DNA of 64,000 nucleotides from Candidatus Nitrosopumilus sp. Lineage in GTDB: Archaea > Thermoproteota > Nitrososphaeria > Nitrososphaerales > Nitrosopumilaceae. Below are positions 22,520-31,260 of the stretch, in pieces (the stretch's first letter is position 1; each line of letters opens with the position of its first letter). Under the pieces are notes generated by a model. The model saw only the letters and a program-made list of their open reading frames with translations. It had not been told where the DNA came from and ran no database searches. The position numbers and the translations under genes were made by a program. The stretch spans positions 54,972 to 118,971 of the forward strand of contig JABSRD010000007.1 in the NCBI GenBank assembly GCA_013215285.1. The letters run 5' to 3'.

Positions 22520-23282
22520 TTGGGAAGTATAGATCTTAAAGAATGTGTTAATTGTGGGGCAGGGCTCTTAACTATTAGTGATATTTGTCCACAATGTGGA
22601 TGGCAAAAAAATAAACTCGATGAATCTAAAGATGAGAAGGAAAAAATTATTGAAAATGAATCACCAAAAGAAGAAATCAAAACTGAGTCAACAAAAGAAA
22701 TTAAACTTGAAAATAAAATACCTCGTCCATTTGGAATAAGACTACTTGGTATTTTTTTTTATGGTCTTTGGAATTTCTTTGGTAATTTTTGGAATAATTT
22801 TTGGTTCAGCAGTCATGTATTTGGCGATGATAAGTGCAATATTCAGTATAGAGCCATCAATTGTGTCATTTCTAAATATGATTATTGAGCTGCATGAAAT
22901 CGTGGGTTCGCCTAGTGTAAATGAAATGGGGGAGATGATGAGCTCCGCTGGTGTGTTTGACATGGATGCAATAATGCAAGTCATTACCGAAGCATCTGTT
23001 ATTGCAATTATTGAGATCACTTTGGGAATTTTTGCTGTTATAGTAGGAATAGGATTATCTAAAGGAAAAAAATGGGCAAGAATGACAACAATTGTAACTG
23101 CAATAGTTTCTGTACCACTTGTTGTGCTAGTAGTAGACGGAATTGATAATTTGATTGTTCTTGGAATGGTTGCTTTTGATGGGATTGCTCTTTATTACAT
23201 GTTTAAACCAAAAGTTAGAGAATATTTTAATCAGACATCAAAAAATAATTCAAGTGGAAAGTCAGAACAGAAAACAAATTAA
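22520..23282 (+). pseudogene. Zinc-ribbon membrane protein, frameshifted at a T9 run
   Basis: The first frame encodes an N-terminal zinc ribbon (CVNCGAG, CPQCGWQ), a charged linker rich in K/E, and RPFGIRLLGIF. At the run of nine T (22752-22760) the frame goes wrong. With eight T the protein would continue FFMVFGISLVIFGIIFGSAV and run through about four membrane helices to 23282, giving 253 aa. The start is TTG at 22520, as no in-frame ATG fits. This looks like a one-base insertion, either real or a sequencing error. The C-terminal part alone has its own ATG at 22758. Confidence 0.7.
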
Positions 23283-23304
23283 TTGGTAACTAGAAGGTTT
23301 TTTG

Positions 23305-23526
23305 ATGGATATTAAAGAAGAAGACAAGTCAGAACAATCTAAGAAAGATCATATCAGGTATTACAAGTCACTTAACAAAATTATCTCTGAACTTAAAGAA
23401 GAAAGAAAACAGGAATCAGGGCCTTTAATTCAAAGACATCTTGATGGACGAATTGATGCAATGGAACAAGACCTAAAAAGAATCAGGAAAATGTTTCCAG
23501 ATGTTTCAGAAGAAAAATGGAATTAA
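23305..23526 (+). CDS. Small charged helical protein, 73 aa
   Basis: A glutamate/lysine-rich helix-forming protein begins MDIKEEDKSEQSKKDH. I use the ATG at 23305; a TTG lies three bases upstream. It follows the zinc-ribbon membrane gene by 22 bases. Function unknown. Confidence 0.6.
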   Translation: MDIKEEDKSEQSKKDHIRYYKSLNKIISELKEERKQESGPLIQRHLDGRIDAMEQDLKRIRKMFPDVSEEKWN

Positions 23527-23540
23527 AAAATACCAATAAA

Positions 23541-23897
23541 TTAAATTTCAGAATGATTAATCTGGGTTAAATCATATAGATTTTCACAGAATTTATTCAC
23601 ATGTACAATAGATATCCCATCAAACCAAGCAAGTTCCTTATCAATATGAAATTCCAGAGTAAAATTATTGGTAGAATGTACAAATTCTTTTTCCACATGA
23701 GTAAATTTTTTAATTTCTTCTTGCTCAGGAGTTGTTAATTCATAATTACAAGTCATCAAATCTATTTTAACAAAATAATTCCCGTGTTTGGGATTAATTC
23801 TTGCTTTGATAAACGGTTTGTTTAATTGTTGACATTCCCTATAGTGTTTATCATATTCAAACATTTTAGAGTCGCCAATATATTTAGAAAAAGTCAT
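23541..23897 (-). CDS. Hypothetical protein, 118 aa
   Basis: I start at the ATG at 23897 (MTFSKYIGDSKMFEYDKH). An upstream in-frame ATG would overlap the next gene by 17 bases. Features: YFVKIDLMTCNYELTT strands and a late ELAWFDGISIVHVN. It is soluble, and no family is recognised. It follows the 126-aa gene at 23920 by 22 bases on the same strand. Confidence 0.6.
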   Translation of the reverse strand: MTFSKYIGDSKMFEYDKHYRECQQLNKPFIKARINPKHGNYFVKIDLMTCNYELTTPEQEEIKKFTHVEKEFVHSTNNFTLEFHIDKELAWFDGISIVHVNKFCENLYDLTQINHSEI

Positions 23898-23919
23898 TAG
23901 TGAATAAAAAATAAAATAT

Positions 23920-24300
23920 CTAAAGTGTAGAAGCAATTTTCTTTATTTTTGTAATTAATCTTATTTTTGTGTTAATTGGCATTTCAGGCTCCATCGTAAA
24001 ATAAACAATGTTCCTTTTTGTATAAATTACCATTTGGGAAACTTTTTCTCGTTCAACATGAACATAACGTACTTTACCAAGAGATCTATCAAATTCTTTT
24101 CTCATTGACCTTCGTTGTGAAACCTGTTTACAGAAATGTTCTTCTTCTTTTTGAGACTTGAGATTTGTTTTTCCAGCCTTCATAATTGCTTCTCGAATGT
24201 TACCTTTTGGATCAATAATTGCTACAAATCTCATTTTAGTGTCTAATTTGATGATTTTTTGAACAATATCCAATAGATCGGCTTTATTCGGGGTAACCAT
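23920..24300 (-). CDS. Roadblock-like/DUF6659-like small protein, 126 aa
   Basis: The order helix (LLDIVQKIIKLDTKM), strand (RFVAIIDPKGNIREAIM), helix, strand (VRYVHVEREKVSQMVIY) and TKRNIVYFTMEP recalls the roadblock/profilin-like sensor fold seen in several thaumarchaeal paralogs. Naming is tentative. It is the first of a two-gene unit. The region upstream (24301-24590) is AT-rich with no gene. Confidence 0.55.
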   Translation of the reverse strand: MVTPNKADLLDIVQKIIKLDTKMRFVAIIDPKGNIREAIMKAGKTNLKSQKEEEHFCKQVSQRRSMRKEFDRSLGKVRYVHVEREKVSQMVIYTKRNIVYFTMEPEMPINTKIRLITKIKKIASTL

Positions 24301-24590
24301 TTCTAATTTAAAAAATGTATTTACTAAATATAATCTAATGAAAATAATTCATAATAACATAACGATTAAAATTACATTTAGAGAATAATTACAGTATGAT
24401 CTGTTAAGATTATTTCTTAATTTTTTTTGTTTTATTTAACGATGATTTCTTTGTAAGAAATAATTGTTGAAAGTGAATTACCTAATTCTTAATTTACTTC
24501 AGTACAAATCTAGTAAAAATAACTTTTTAAAAAAAATCACACAGTCATAAATTTTTGTTATTTATTAGTCAGGAAAAAAGACAGCAGAGT
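24301..24590. other. AT-rich intergenic region
   Basis: I see no gene here. It separates divergent genes and so should hold two promoters; TTTAAAA-like boxes are present near 24300-24320 and 24522-24530. Confidence 0.4.
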
Positions 24591-24815
24591 ATGAAAATGG
24601 GGATTACAATAATAATAATAGGAATATCCATGTTTGCCGTAGGCCTTGTAATGTTTTATTCAATTGAAATAGGTCAAGATGATCCAGGTTTGAGACTAGT
24701 CAAAAATATAGGCACATTTGTAGGTCTTAGCGGAATGGGGGTTACTTTGGCTGGGATCTTGCTATACATTATCAATAGAAATGAATCACAGTTAAAAGAA
24801 AATTATGATGCATAG
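24591..24815 (+). CDS. Small membrane protein, 74 aa
   Basis: Two hydrophobic helices (about residues 4-22 and 40-59) are separated by a polar loop (GQDDPGLRLVKNIG). The start MKMGITIII at 24591 is chosen over an upstream TTG. No family is recognised. Confidence 0.65.
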   Translation: MKMGITIIIIGISMFAVGLVMFYSIEIGQDDPGLRLVKNIGTFVGLSGMGVTLAGILLYIINRNESQLKENYDA

Positions 24816-24950
24816 TTATTTAGAATTCATTTTTAATATTTGATTTTCACATATATTAAAAATAATAAAAATCATATTTTTTGTTTTAATATTAGAGAGT
24901 TATTTTTTTAAATTTCAATACCCTTAAGTTTGTACTATTAAAGAAATGTT

Positions 24951-25148
24951 GTGGAAGATTCAGAAATAGCAAAACGAGATCATCAGAGAAATAAATCTGA
25001 AATTGTAAATTTAGTTAAAGAAATGTTTGGTTTAGACAAATGGGGTAATGAGGAATACAAGAAAAAACTAGAAGAGTTAGTCATAAAAGATGATGAATTA
25101 ATTAAAGATGTTATTAAAAAAATAAAGTTAGAAAAAGGCTTGGAATAA
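24951..25148 (+). CDS. Hypothetical helical protein, 65 aa
   Basis: Charged protein with GTG start. Helical segments include HQRNKSEIVNLVKEMFGLDK and ELVIKDDELIKDVIKKIK. No family is recognised. Confidence 0.5.
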   Translation: MEDSEIAKRDHQRNKSEIVNLVKEMFGLDKWGNEEYKKKLEELVIKDDELIKDVIKKIKLEKGLE

Positions 25149-25211
25149 ACTTAACAATTAAATTATAATAATACAACAATACAACATTAAGAAATGTCTG
25201 AAAAAACTTGA

Positions 25212-25616
25212 ATGGGTGCAATATATCTAAAAGATGAAGGCGGATATGAAATTGTTTTAAAGTCTCTTAAACACTACAAAAAAAGATTAAGAAGTATAGA
25301 AGATAGTCCAGAATTAAAAGAAGTTGCTGCAATGGCACCACTTCTAACTCAGCAAGCAATGAAAACATATCCAAAAGTTATAGAAATGATTCAAAAAATA
25401 CAAGATGGTTTAGGAGACATTAAATCGTTTAGTAACTTAAGTGAAGATGTTTCATTTTTAGAGAAGGCATTATCTTGTTATGAATCAGATATTCATAAAG
25501 CAGAAAATACAAAACACGAATATTTTCTAAAATTGGTTGGAGATGTAACTGATGCAAAAAATGACCTAGGAACTATAAAAATAGCATTAAATAAAATAAA
25601 ACAATTTTCAGAATAA
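25212..25616 (+). CDS. Hypothetical helical protein, 134 aa
   Basis: An almost all-helical soluble protein with LKSLKHYKKRLRSIEDSPEL, then a region of helices ending IKIALNKIKQF. No membrane segment or cysteine motif. Its stop lies 2 bases from the convergent gene at 25619. No family is recognised. Confidence 0.65.
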   Translation: MGAIYLKDEGGYEIVLKSLKHYKKRLRSIEDSPELKEVAAMAPLLTQQAMKTYPKVIEMIQKIQDGLGDIKSFSNLSEDVSFLEKALSCYESDIHKAENTKHEYFLKLVGDVTDAKNDLGTIKIALNKIKQFSE

Positions 25617-25618
25617 TT

Positions 25619-25849
25619 TTACAGTCCTTGAAGATACCAATCCAAATAGGGAGTTAATGCCTTACACTGTTTCTTTTTTTGTGCCTCATCAGGCAAATCA
25701 ATTACTTTTTGAATTTTCCCCTGAAGGTATTCGGATATTAATTGATTTTGGAATTGAGGTTTTATTTGATTTAAAATTCCAAGTATTTTTTCAGTTGAAA
25801 CATTCTCAAAATTATCCAAAACTTCTCGGATTTCTTTTTCTAAAGACAT
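25619..25849 (-). CDS. Hypothetical helical protein, 76 aa
   Basis: Helical, with EKEIREVLDNFENVSTEKIL and a C-terminal PYLDWYLQGL. No family is recognised. It sits 25 bases downstream of the gene at 25875 on the same strand, so they may be co-transcribed. Confidence 0.6.
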   Translation of the reverse strand: MSLEKEIREVLDNFENVSTEKILGILNQIKPQFQNQLISEYLQGKIQKVIDLPDEAQKKKQCKALTPYLDWYLQGL

Positions 25850-25874
25850 GAAAATATTTGAAAAATTCAGGTTA

Positions 25875-26117
25875 TTATTTTATAGGATTAAGAAGATCAT
25901 CGTCATTCCAAATACAACGATATTTTCGTCCCACAACAAATAGCATTTCGATCTTTCCACCTTTTTTGAAATTTATCTTGTAAGATTTATGAGAAATATC
26001 TTCAATATCTAAAGTTACATCATCCTTAATTGTCTGAAATATTGCAGGATTATTTGAAATTTGATCCCATTCACTTTCTTCAAAATCCATATAAAATGGA
26101 GTATACATTAATCCCAT
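25875..26117 (-). CDS. Hypothetical protein, 80 aa
   Basis: Short strand-rich protein (DDVTLDIEDISHKSYKINF, KIEMLFVVGRKYRCIW). The ATG could be at 26117 or at the internal Met at 26108. No family is recognised. Confidence 0.6.
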   Translation of the reverse strand: MGLMYTPFYMDFEESEWDQISNNPAIFQTIKDDVTLDIEDISHKSYKINFKKGGKIEMLFVVGRKYRCIWNDDDLLNPIK

Positions 26118-26173
26118 AAATTAATAGTAAAACATACTTGAATAAATAACTAGATAAAATACCATTTTTTAGG

Positions 26174-26743
26174 TTAGTTTTTTGGCATTAAGAGTCCCAG
26201 ATAACTAACAATTGCAGGAAGAATTATTTCATAATCTTTGTCGTTTCGTATTACCCCAAAGATCTGATTGATTAATTGTTGAATTGTAAGATGTTCATCT
26301 TTGTATAATGTTTTATTTGGATTTTTTACAGAGTCCAAAAGAGTAAATCCATTATCTGTACGTAGTAAATTTATTAAAAGAAAATTTGCAAGTGTTATTT
26401 TCTCGTCAATATCTTTATGGGAATAATCGGTGTTTAATTTTTTAATTTTTAACTTTAAATCATGAAAAGAGTTATTGGTATTTCGTTCAACATGCTGTTG
26501 GGATTTAAATTCATAATTTTGGGTGGGAAAATAAAATTTCATGTTGCCTTTATTTTGTACTGAGATGATTTCTTTTTCAATTAATGAATTCTTTGTTTTT
26601 TCAAAAGTTGTTTTTGCCATAAATTCAGGCACAATCAGTTTTAGCAGTGCGTTATGATGTAATTCAGGATGGTTTTTGATGTTCTCAAATACTATTCGTT
26701 CACGCTCGTGTGTCTCTAAGTTAGGCTCATTATGACTCATCAT
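26174..26743 (-). CDS. Winged-helix-like hypothetical protein, 189 aa
   Basis: Residues 10-70 look like a winged helix: ERERIVFENIKNHPELHHNA, LLKLIVPEFMAKTTFEK, then NSLIEKEIISVQNKGNMKFY as recognition helix and wing. The C-terminal half is helical (DYSHKDIDEKITLANFLLIN). It may regulate nearby genes. The next gene on the plus strand is a broken membrane protein at 26873. Two adjacent ATG codons (26743, 26740) could both start it. Confidence 0.65.
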   Translation of the reverse strand: MMSHNEPNLETHERERIVFENIKNHPELHHNALLKLIVPEFMAKTTFEKTKNSLIEKEIISVQNKGNMKFYFPTQNYEFKSQQHVERNTNNSFHDLKLKIKKLNTDYSHKDIDEKITLANFLLINLLRTDNGFTLLDSVKNPNKTLYKDEHLTIQQLINQIFGVIRNDKDYEIILPAIVSYLGLLMPKN

Positions 26744-26872
26744 AACTAGGTCGACCTACATAGAACAGGTTAACTATTAATCAGTATCTACGGTATACAA
26801 CATAAACGAAAAAATTCAGCCTCAGATTATTTTGAATATACTGAATACAGCACATTCCTAAAATAATGGATT

Positions 26873-27271
26873 GTGAGTAAAAAATTTATGAAACCTGTAA
26901 TAATTATTGCAATAGTAATTCTCATTGTATTTGGCCTCATTACAGTTCTTGTAATTCCATCAATGCAACAACAAAATATTGAATCCAGTACATCTGAAGA
27001 ACAACGTGATAAAATCATATGGCAAACACTGCAAAAATCATACCTCATGCAGGAATGCAGAGAAAAATACATGGGTCAAGATGATGAAATGGAAAAATGC
27101 TTTAAGCAAATAGACGAAGAGCAAATATTGAATCCTCCCACATAGCCATCAACTAACCCATCACAAGAATCAGTTACAGTGGAATGTGATGAATCATATC
27201 CGGATGTTTGTATCCCATATCCTCCAGATCTTGATTGTAGGGATATCGGATATTCTAATTTCAGAGAATAA
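26873..27271 (+). pseudogene. Membrane-anchored Cys-rich protein split by an in-frame TAG
   Basis: The GTG-started frame has one N-terminal hydrophobic helix (residues 7-29), then a polar region ending NPPT, and stops at TAG 27143-27145. The same frame then reads on for 41 codons, PSTNPSQESVTVECDESYP then DVCIPYPPDLDCRDIGYSNF, to TAA at 27269. The second part matches the SYPDVCIP..PPDLDC motif seen near excalibur-type calcium-binding proteins. A TAG from CAG, AAG or GAG would explain it. The protein normally should be extracytoplasmic with disulfides. Confidence 0.75.
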
Positions 27272-27332
27272 TCATAGTAAGATTATCCAGAATAACCATA
27301 CTAATTCCAAATCTTAGATAATCTACTTTATC

Positions 27333-28181
27333 TCAACTACATTCATTGTTTTGTTTGGCTTTTTCTTTACCTAGTGCCTTACCTTTTGCTTCAGCTGGAT
27401 TTTCTTTGTTTAATGCTTTACATGATTTTTTTTCTGGAGATTCATCTACAGTAAATGTTTCACCAGGGGCAATAGTTTCTTCTACTCCATCAACTAAGAT
27501 AACTACTGTTTGAGTATCATCATTGTTTGCAAATGTCAATGTATCATCATCAAATGTTACATCATCTCCTTTCTGAAGAGTTGTGGTTGCGAATGAATTA
27601 TCTGTATCAAAGTATTCTATAGAAACACTTCCAGATATTACTTGTACAGTAACACTTCCACAGATAATTTCTATATCACCTGCAACAAAAGTCATTGAAG
27701 ATATTCCACAAGCATCAACAGTTGCAGGACCAGTTGCTACAATATTGATTCCAGAGCCAGATACATCTGTGATTGTTAGATTTTCCTGACCGCTAGTAAT
27801 TGTTCCACTAGATATGCCATTGGTAAACAATTGTGAAAATATTGTAGGTTGTTCATCAAGTTCATTACTTATTCCATCATAATCAAAATCTGGGTTTGTA
27901 TTGAACAACTCAATAGAAACAACACTTTGCATCGATATTGGCTTTTGGATAGATTCAGCTTTTGCCTCAACTAATTGAATGGAAAAGGATTGCATGAACT
28001 CTAGGGTTCTTTCAGAGCCTTCTGTGATTGGTGAAATTAGCTGTGTGAAAACATTTGGTATGAACTCTAGGGTTCGTTGATTATCAATGTTGGTTTCATC
28101 AACTGCATAAGCTGCGTTACTTGATAAAACTAATGTAATAACAACCCAACTTAGTAGAATTAATTTGAGCTCTTTCATCAA
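27333..28181 (-). CDS. Secreted protein with TSP3-like calcium motif, 282 aa
   Basis: A signal peptide (first 26 residues, cut after AYA) leads into a repeated RTLEFIPNVFTQLISP / RTLEFMQSFSIQLVEA pair. A DFDYDGISNELDEQPT motif, like a thrombospondin type 3 calcium repeat, is near residue 98. A long strand-rich, threonine-rich region follows, and a lysine-rich tail with two cysteines ends it. It should be at the cell surface. It starts 7 bases after the gene at 28189 ends, so the two are one unit. Its role is unknown. Confidence 0.75.
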   Translation of the reverse strand: MMKELKLILLSWVVITLVLSSNAAYAVDETNIDNQRTLEFIPNVFTQLISPITEGSERTLEFMQSFSIQLVEAKAESIQKPISMQSVVSIELFNTNPDFDYDGISNELDEQPTIFSQLFTNGISSGTITSGQENLTITDVSGSGINIVATGPATVDACGISSMTFVAGDIEIICGSVTVQVISGSVSIEYFDTDNSFATTTLQKGDDVTFDDDTLTFANNDDTQTVVILVDGVEETIAPGETFTVDESPEKKSCKALNKENPAEAKGKALGKEKAKQNNECS

Positions 28182-28188
28182 GCCATAC

Positions 28189-28812
28189 TTATGTTGGGGT
28201 GAATGTTAAAGTGATAACTAATCTATCAAAAGGCGCTACATCAATAGCAGGGTCAAAAAATACATTATCAAAACCTTTGCCTTGTTTAGCTTCATTTGTT
28301 AATATAAAAATGCCAATCGTAGGACAATCTACATCTGGCGTACACTCCAATGAAGCAAAATCATAAACCACTTGACTTTGCCAAGAATTACATAAATCAA
28401 TAACACTAACAGCATCAGTATCACATTCTTCTGGAAGTAATGTGGTAGTTGCTAGTGCATCTAATTGTTCAAATGAACCATCAAAATTCTGTTGACCTGC
28501 TATTCCCAATTCTGCCCATCCTGAACAACCTATTGTCTCAATATGAGCTGGCGTAGTATCAAGTCCAGTAATACAACTAACTAGAGCATTTTTTGAAGTA
28601 ACTGTAAGGGAGTTATATCCTTCCCAAGTATAGTATAGATTTCCAGTATTATCATAAAGATCTACATTTACTACCCCGCCAATAGAAAGTGGATGTATCT
28701 GGTTTAATTGATCAGAATGTGAAACGGTAGGATATGTATAAAAGCCAATAACAAACGTTGCGATTACTAAAGGTACAATCCCCATAATTGCATATCGATA
28801 TGGTTTTACCAT
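28189..28812 (-). CDS. Membrane-anchored surface protein, 207 aa
   Basis: An N-terminal hydrophobic helix (AIMGIVPLVIATFVIGFY, residues 8-25) is followed by an extracytoplasmic region with cysteines around ETIGCSGWAEL, LLPEECDTDA and LECTPDVDCP, probably in disulfides. The N-terminus VNVDLYDNTGNLYYTWEGYN suggests a beta fold. The gene is first in a two-gene operon with the calcium-motif protein. Together they may build a surface structure, but no family is recognised. Confidence 0.65.
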   Translation of the reverse strand: MVKPYRYAIMGIVPLVIATFVIGFYTYPTVSHSDQLNQIHPLSIGGVVNVDLYDNTGNLYYTWEGYNSLTVTSKNALVSCITGLDTTPAHIETIGCSGWAELGIAGQQNFDGSFEQLDALATTTLLPEECDTDAVSVIDLCNSWQSQVVYDFASLECTPDVDCPTIGIFILTNEAKQGKGFDNVFFDPAIDVAPFDRLVITLTFTPT

Positions 28813-29019
28813 TTTACCATCATACCCAAAATGATTATCATATGAGATTACTTAAAGATGATCTAGTATTTTGAAAATGTTACAAACTAAGACTTGGAAA
28901 TTTTTCCAAGACCAAATCACAGTTTAGATAATTCCGCATAATCCTGTATAGATTATCTAACAAGGTTGTAATCTTTAGACACCGTCTGTTTTCTCTCACA
29001 AACGAGGGGCATTCTATTT

Positions 29020-31212
29020 TTAATCTTTATCTATAAATTCGCCAATACCTGGAGGGTCTGGAGCTAATCCTTTTCTCTTTCGAATATCAGCAACAGCTGC
29101 TTCTAACAAAGATTTTGGAACTTCTGTCCATTCTTTAAAGGATGTATTCCATGTTGCACGTCCTGCAGTTTGACCTCTCATTGCTTCAGATAAAGTAAAT
29201 GTTTCAGAAGCTGGGATCTCACCAATAATAATACTGGATGCACCTTTTTGGGACATATCTAGAACTTTACCACGTTTACCAGAAATTACAGTTGCAACAT
29301 TTCCAACTAAATCTGTTGGAACACGAACTTCAATTGCAAGTGTTGGTTCTAAAACAGCAGTACCTGCAGTTAGTAATGCACCCATACATGCTCTACGAGA
29401 AGCAGGACCAAGTTGAGATAAACCTCTGTGTGCAGTATCCTCATGAGGTACAAAGTGTGTAAATGTAAATTTACAATTCCTCATCTGTTCTCTACAAAGA
29501 GGACCTTCTTTCATTACATCATCAAATCCAGAATTAATAGAATCAGTAGACTCGTGAACAAATTGTACACCTTTAGTTCCATTAATCAGGATATTACCAC
29601 GAGCATCAAGTTTCATAATTCTCTTAATTGTGTCAGTGTCCCATCCAGCACCTTTTAGCAAATCTTTTACTACCGTTTTGTCTTTTATATCACTGATTTC
29701 ACCAGTTCTAAGCATGTGTGCAATTTCAGGTTCCAATGGCTCTACTTTCATGAAAATCTTATTGTGTCTATTAGGAGATTTTGCCATAATAGGTTCACAG
29801 CCACCCTTCACAGTTTCACGATAATTAATCAGAGGCTCAGATGTAATAATTTCTAATTTAGTATCTTGTATACGGTGAACTGCGACATCAAGGTGCAATA
29901 CCCCCATTCCTGCAATGATAGTCTCACCACTCTCCTCATCAATTTTTACGATAAGGTTTGGATCCTCTATGGTTAATTGTTTTAGTATGTCAACTAGTTT
30001 AGGTAAATCTTTTGGATGTTTTGGTTCAATTGCAATTTGAACAACAGGTTCTGAAACATATTTCACACCTTCAAACATTTGAATGCCTTTAACAGATGAT
30101 AAGGTATTTCCTGCTCTACAATCTGCTAATCCCAATAATGCAGGAATGTTTCCTGCGCCAAGTTCACCTACTTGTTCTCGTTGATTTCCCATGAAAAAGT
30201 TTACAGATTGAATTCTGCCTTCTCTTTTCTCATCAATAATGTTAATCGTTTGTCCATCTTTAATGGTACCAGAAAACAATCTACCAATTGCAACAGGTCC
30301 TGCTGCAGCATCTAACACCATGTTTACAACCATCATAATTGTTGGACCGTCATCACTGCATGCAAGTAATGCTTTTCCAACATCAGAATCTAAATCACCT
30401 TTCCAAATTTTTGGAATTCTATACTTTACTGCCTCAGGTGGTGCAGGATGATGTTTAACAACCATGCCAAGTATGGCCTCAGCCAACGGAGCTTTTTCTA
30501 CAAGGTCATCAACTTTTTCATTTTGATAAGCATCAATTACATCTTTGAATGTAAGTCCTTTCTCTTTCATTAAATCAACGTTAATTGCCCATCTATCTTT
30601 TGCAGAGCCAAATGTAACACTTGAATCTTGAATTGAGACTTTCCATTTTTCTTTGTATTCAGGTTCTGCATATGTGTCAATTAATTGATTAAAATTTGAA
30701 ACAACTTCTGCTAGTTGTGCTTGCATTTTTTCAGGAGTTAATCGAAGTTCTTTGATGAGTCTATCTACTTTATTGATAAACAAAACTGGCCTTACTAATT
30801 CTTCTAATGCCATTCTAGTTACAGTTTCAGTTTGAGTCATGATTCCCTCTACTGCATCACATACCACTACTGCACCATCAATTGCTCTAAGACTTCGAAT
30901 CACCCTTCCACTAAAATCTACGTGTCCGGGGGTATCGATCATATTGATAACGTATTCTTTATCTTTTTGAGTAAAATGTAAAGTAACATTTGCCTGATAA
31001 ATTGTAATTCCTCTTGCTTGTTCTTCTTTATCAAAGTCCATTGCCAAAGCCTTACCGGCTGCAGATGGTGCAATAATTCCAGAATATGCCAAAAGACTAT
31101 CACTCATAGTGGTTTTTCCATGGTCAACGTGAGCAATAACACCAAAGTTACGAATTTGATCCTTGTTCTTGATAATTTTTAGAACTTCAGTTGTTGACTT
31201 GTATTTTGCCAT
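29020..31212 (-). CDS. fusA: Translation elongation factor EF-2
   Basis: EF-2 moves tRNA and mRNA on the ribosome with GTP. The 730-aa protein has the P-loop AHVDHGKTT (27-35), the switch 'DKEEQARGITI', DTPGHVDF, and NKVDR, and the C-terminal domain with VPHEDTAHRGLSQLGPASRR, where the His of AHRG is the equivalent of the diphthamide residue. The loop reads HRGLSQ rather than HRGPAQ or HRGGGQ. Length and intact frame fit archaeal EF-2. A single gene with the start ATG 31 bases before the leftover A+T-rich upstream spacer. Confidence 0.97.
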   Translation of the reverse strand: MAKYKSTTEVLKIIKNKDQIRNFGVIAHVDHGKTTMSDSLLAYSGIIAPSAAGKALAMDFDKEEQARGITIYQANVTLHFTQKDKEYVINMIDTPGHVDFSGRVIRSLRAIDGAVVVCDAVEGIMTQTETVTRMALEELVRPVLFINKVDRLIKELRLTPEKMQAQLAEVVSNFNQLIDTYAEPEYKEKWKVSIQDSSVTFGSAKDRWAINVDLMKEKGLTFKDVIDAYQNEKVDDLVEKAPLAEAILGMVVKHHPAPPEAVKYRIPKIWKGDLDSDVGKALLACSDDGPTIMMVVNMVLDAAAGPVAIGRLFSGTIKDGQTINIIDEKREGRIQSVNFFMGNQREQVGELGAGNIPALLGLADCRAGNTLSSVKGIQMFEGVKYVSEPVVQIAIEPKHPKDLPKLVDILKQLTIEDPNLIVKIDEESGETIIAGMGVLHLDVAVHRIQDTKLEIITSEPLINYRETVKGGCEPIMAKSPNRHNKIFMKVEPLEPEIAHMLRTGEISDIKDKTVVKDLLKGAGWDTDTIKRIMKLDARGNILINGTKGVQFVHESTDSINSGFDDVMKEGPLCREQMRNCKFTFTHFVPHEDTAHRGLSQLGPASRRACMGALLTAGTAVLEPTLAIEVRVPTDLVGNVATVISGKRGKVLDMSQKGASSIIIGEIPASETFTLSEAMRGQTAGRATWNTSFKEWTEVPKSLLEAAVADIRKRKGLAPDPPGIGEFIDKD

Positions 31213-31260
31213 GTTCGCAAACCCTAGTAATCAGCTATTAAACCTTAGCCTTAGAAAAGA

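Noticed and set aside
22746..23282. Separate membrane gene starting at 22746
   Set aside because: The sequence before its start continues an obvious upstream zinc-ribbon protein and the joint is at a T9 run, so one frameshifted gene is the simpler reading.
15554..27271. Programmed stop-codon read-through or frameshifting at TAA, TAG and homopolymers
   Set aside because: No slippery heptamer plus pseudoknot, SECIS-like or pyrrolysine signal was seen near any of the sites; simple mutation or sequence error is more likely.
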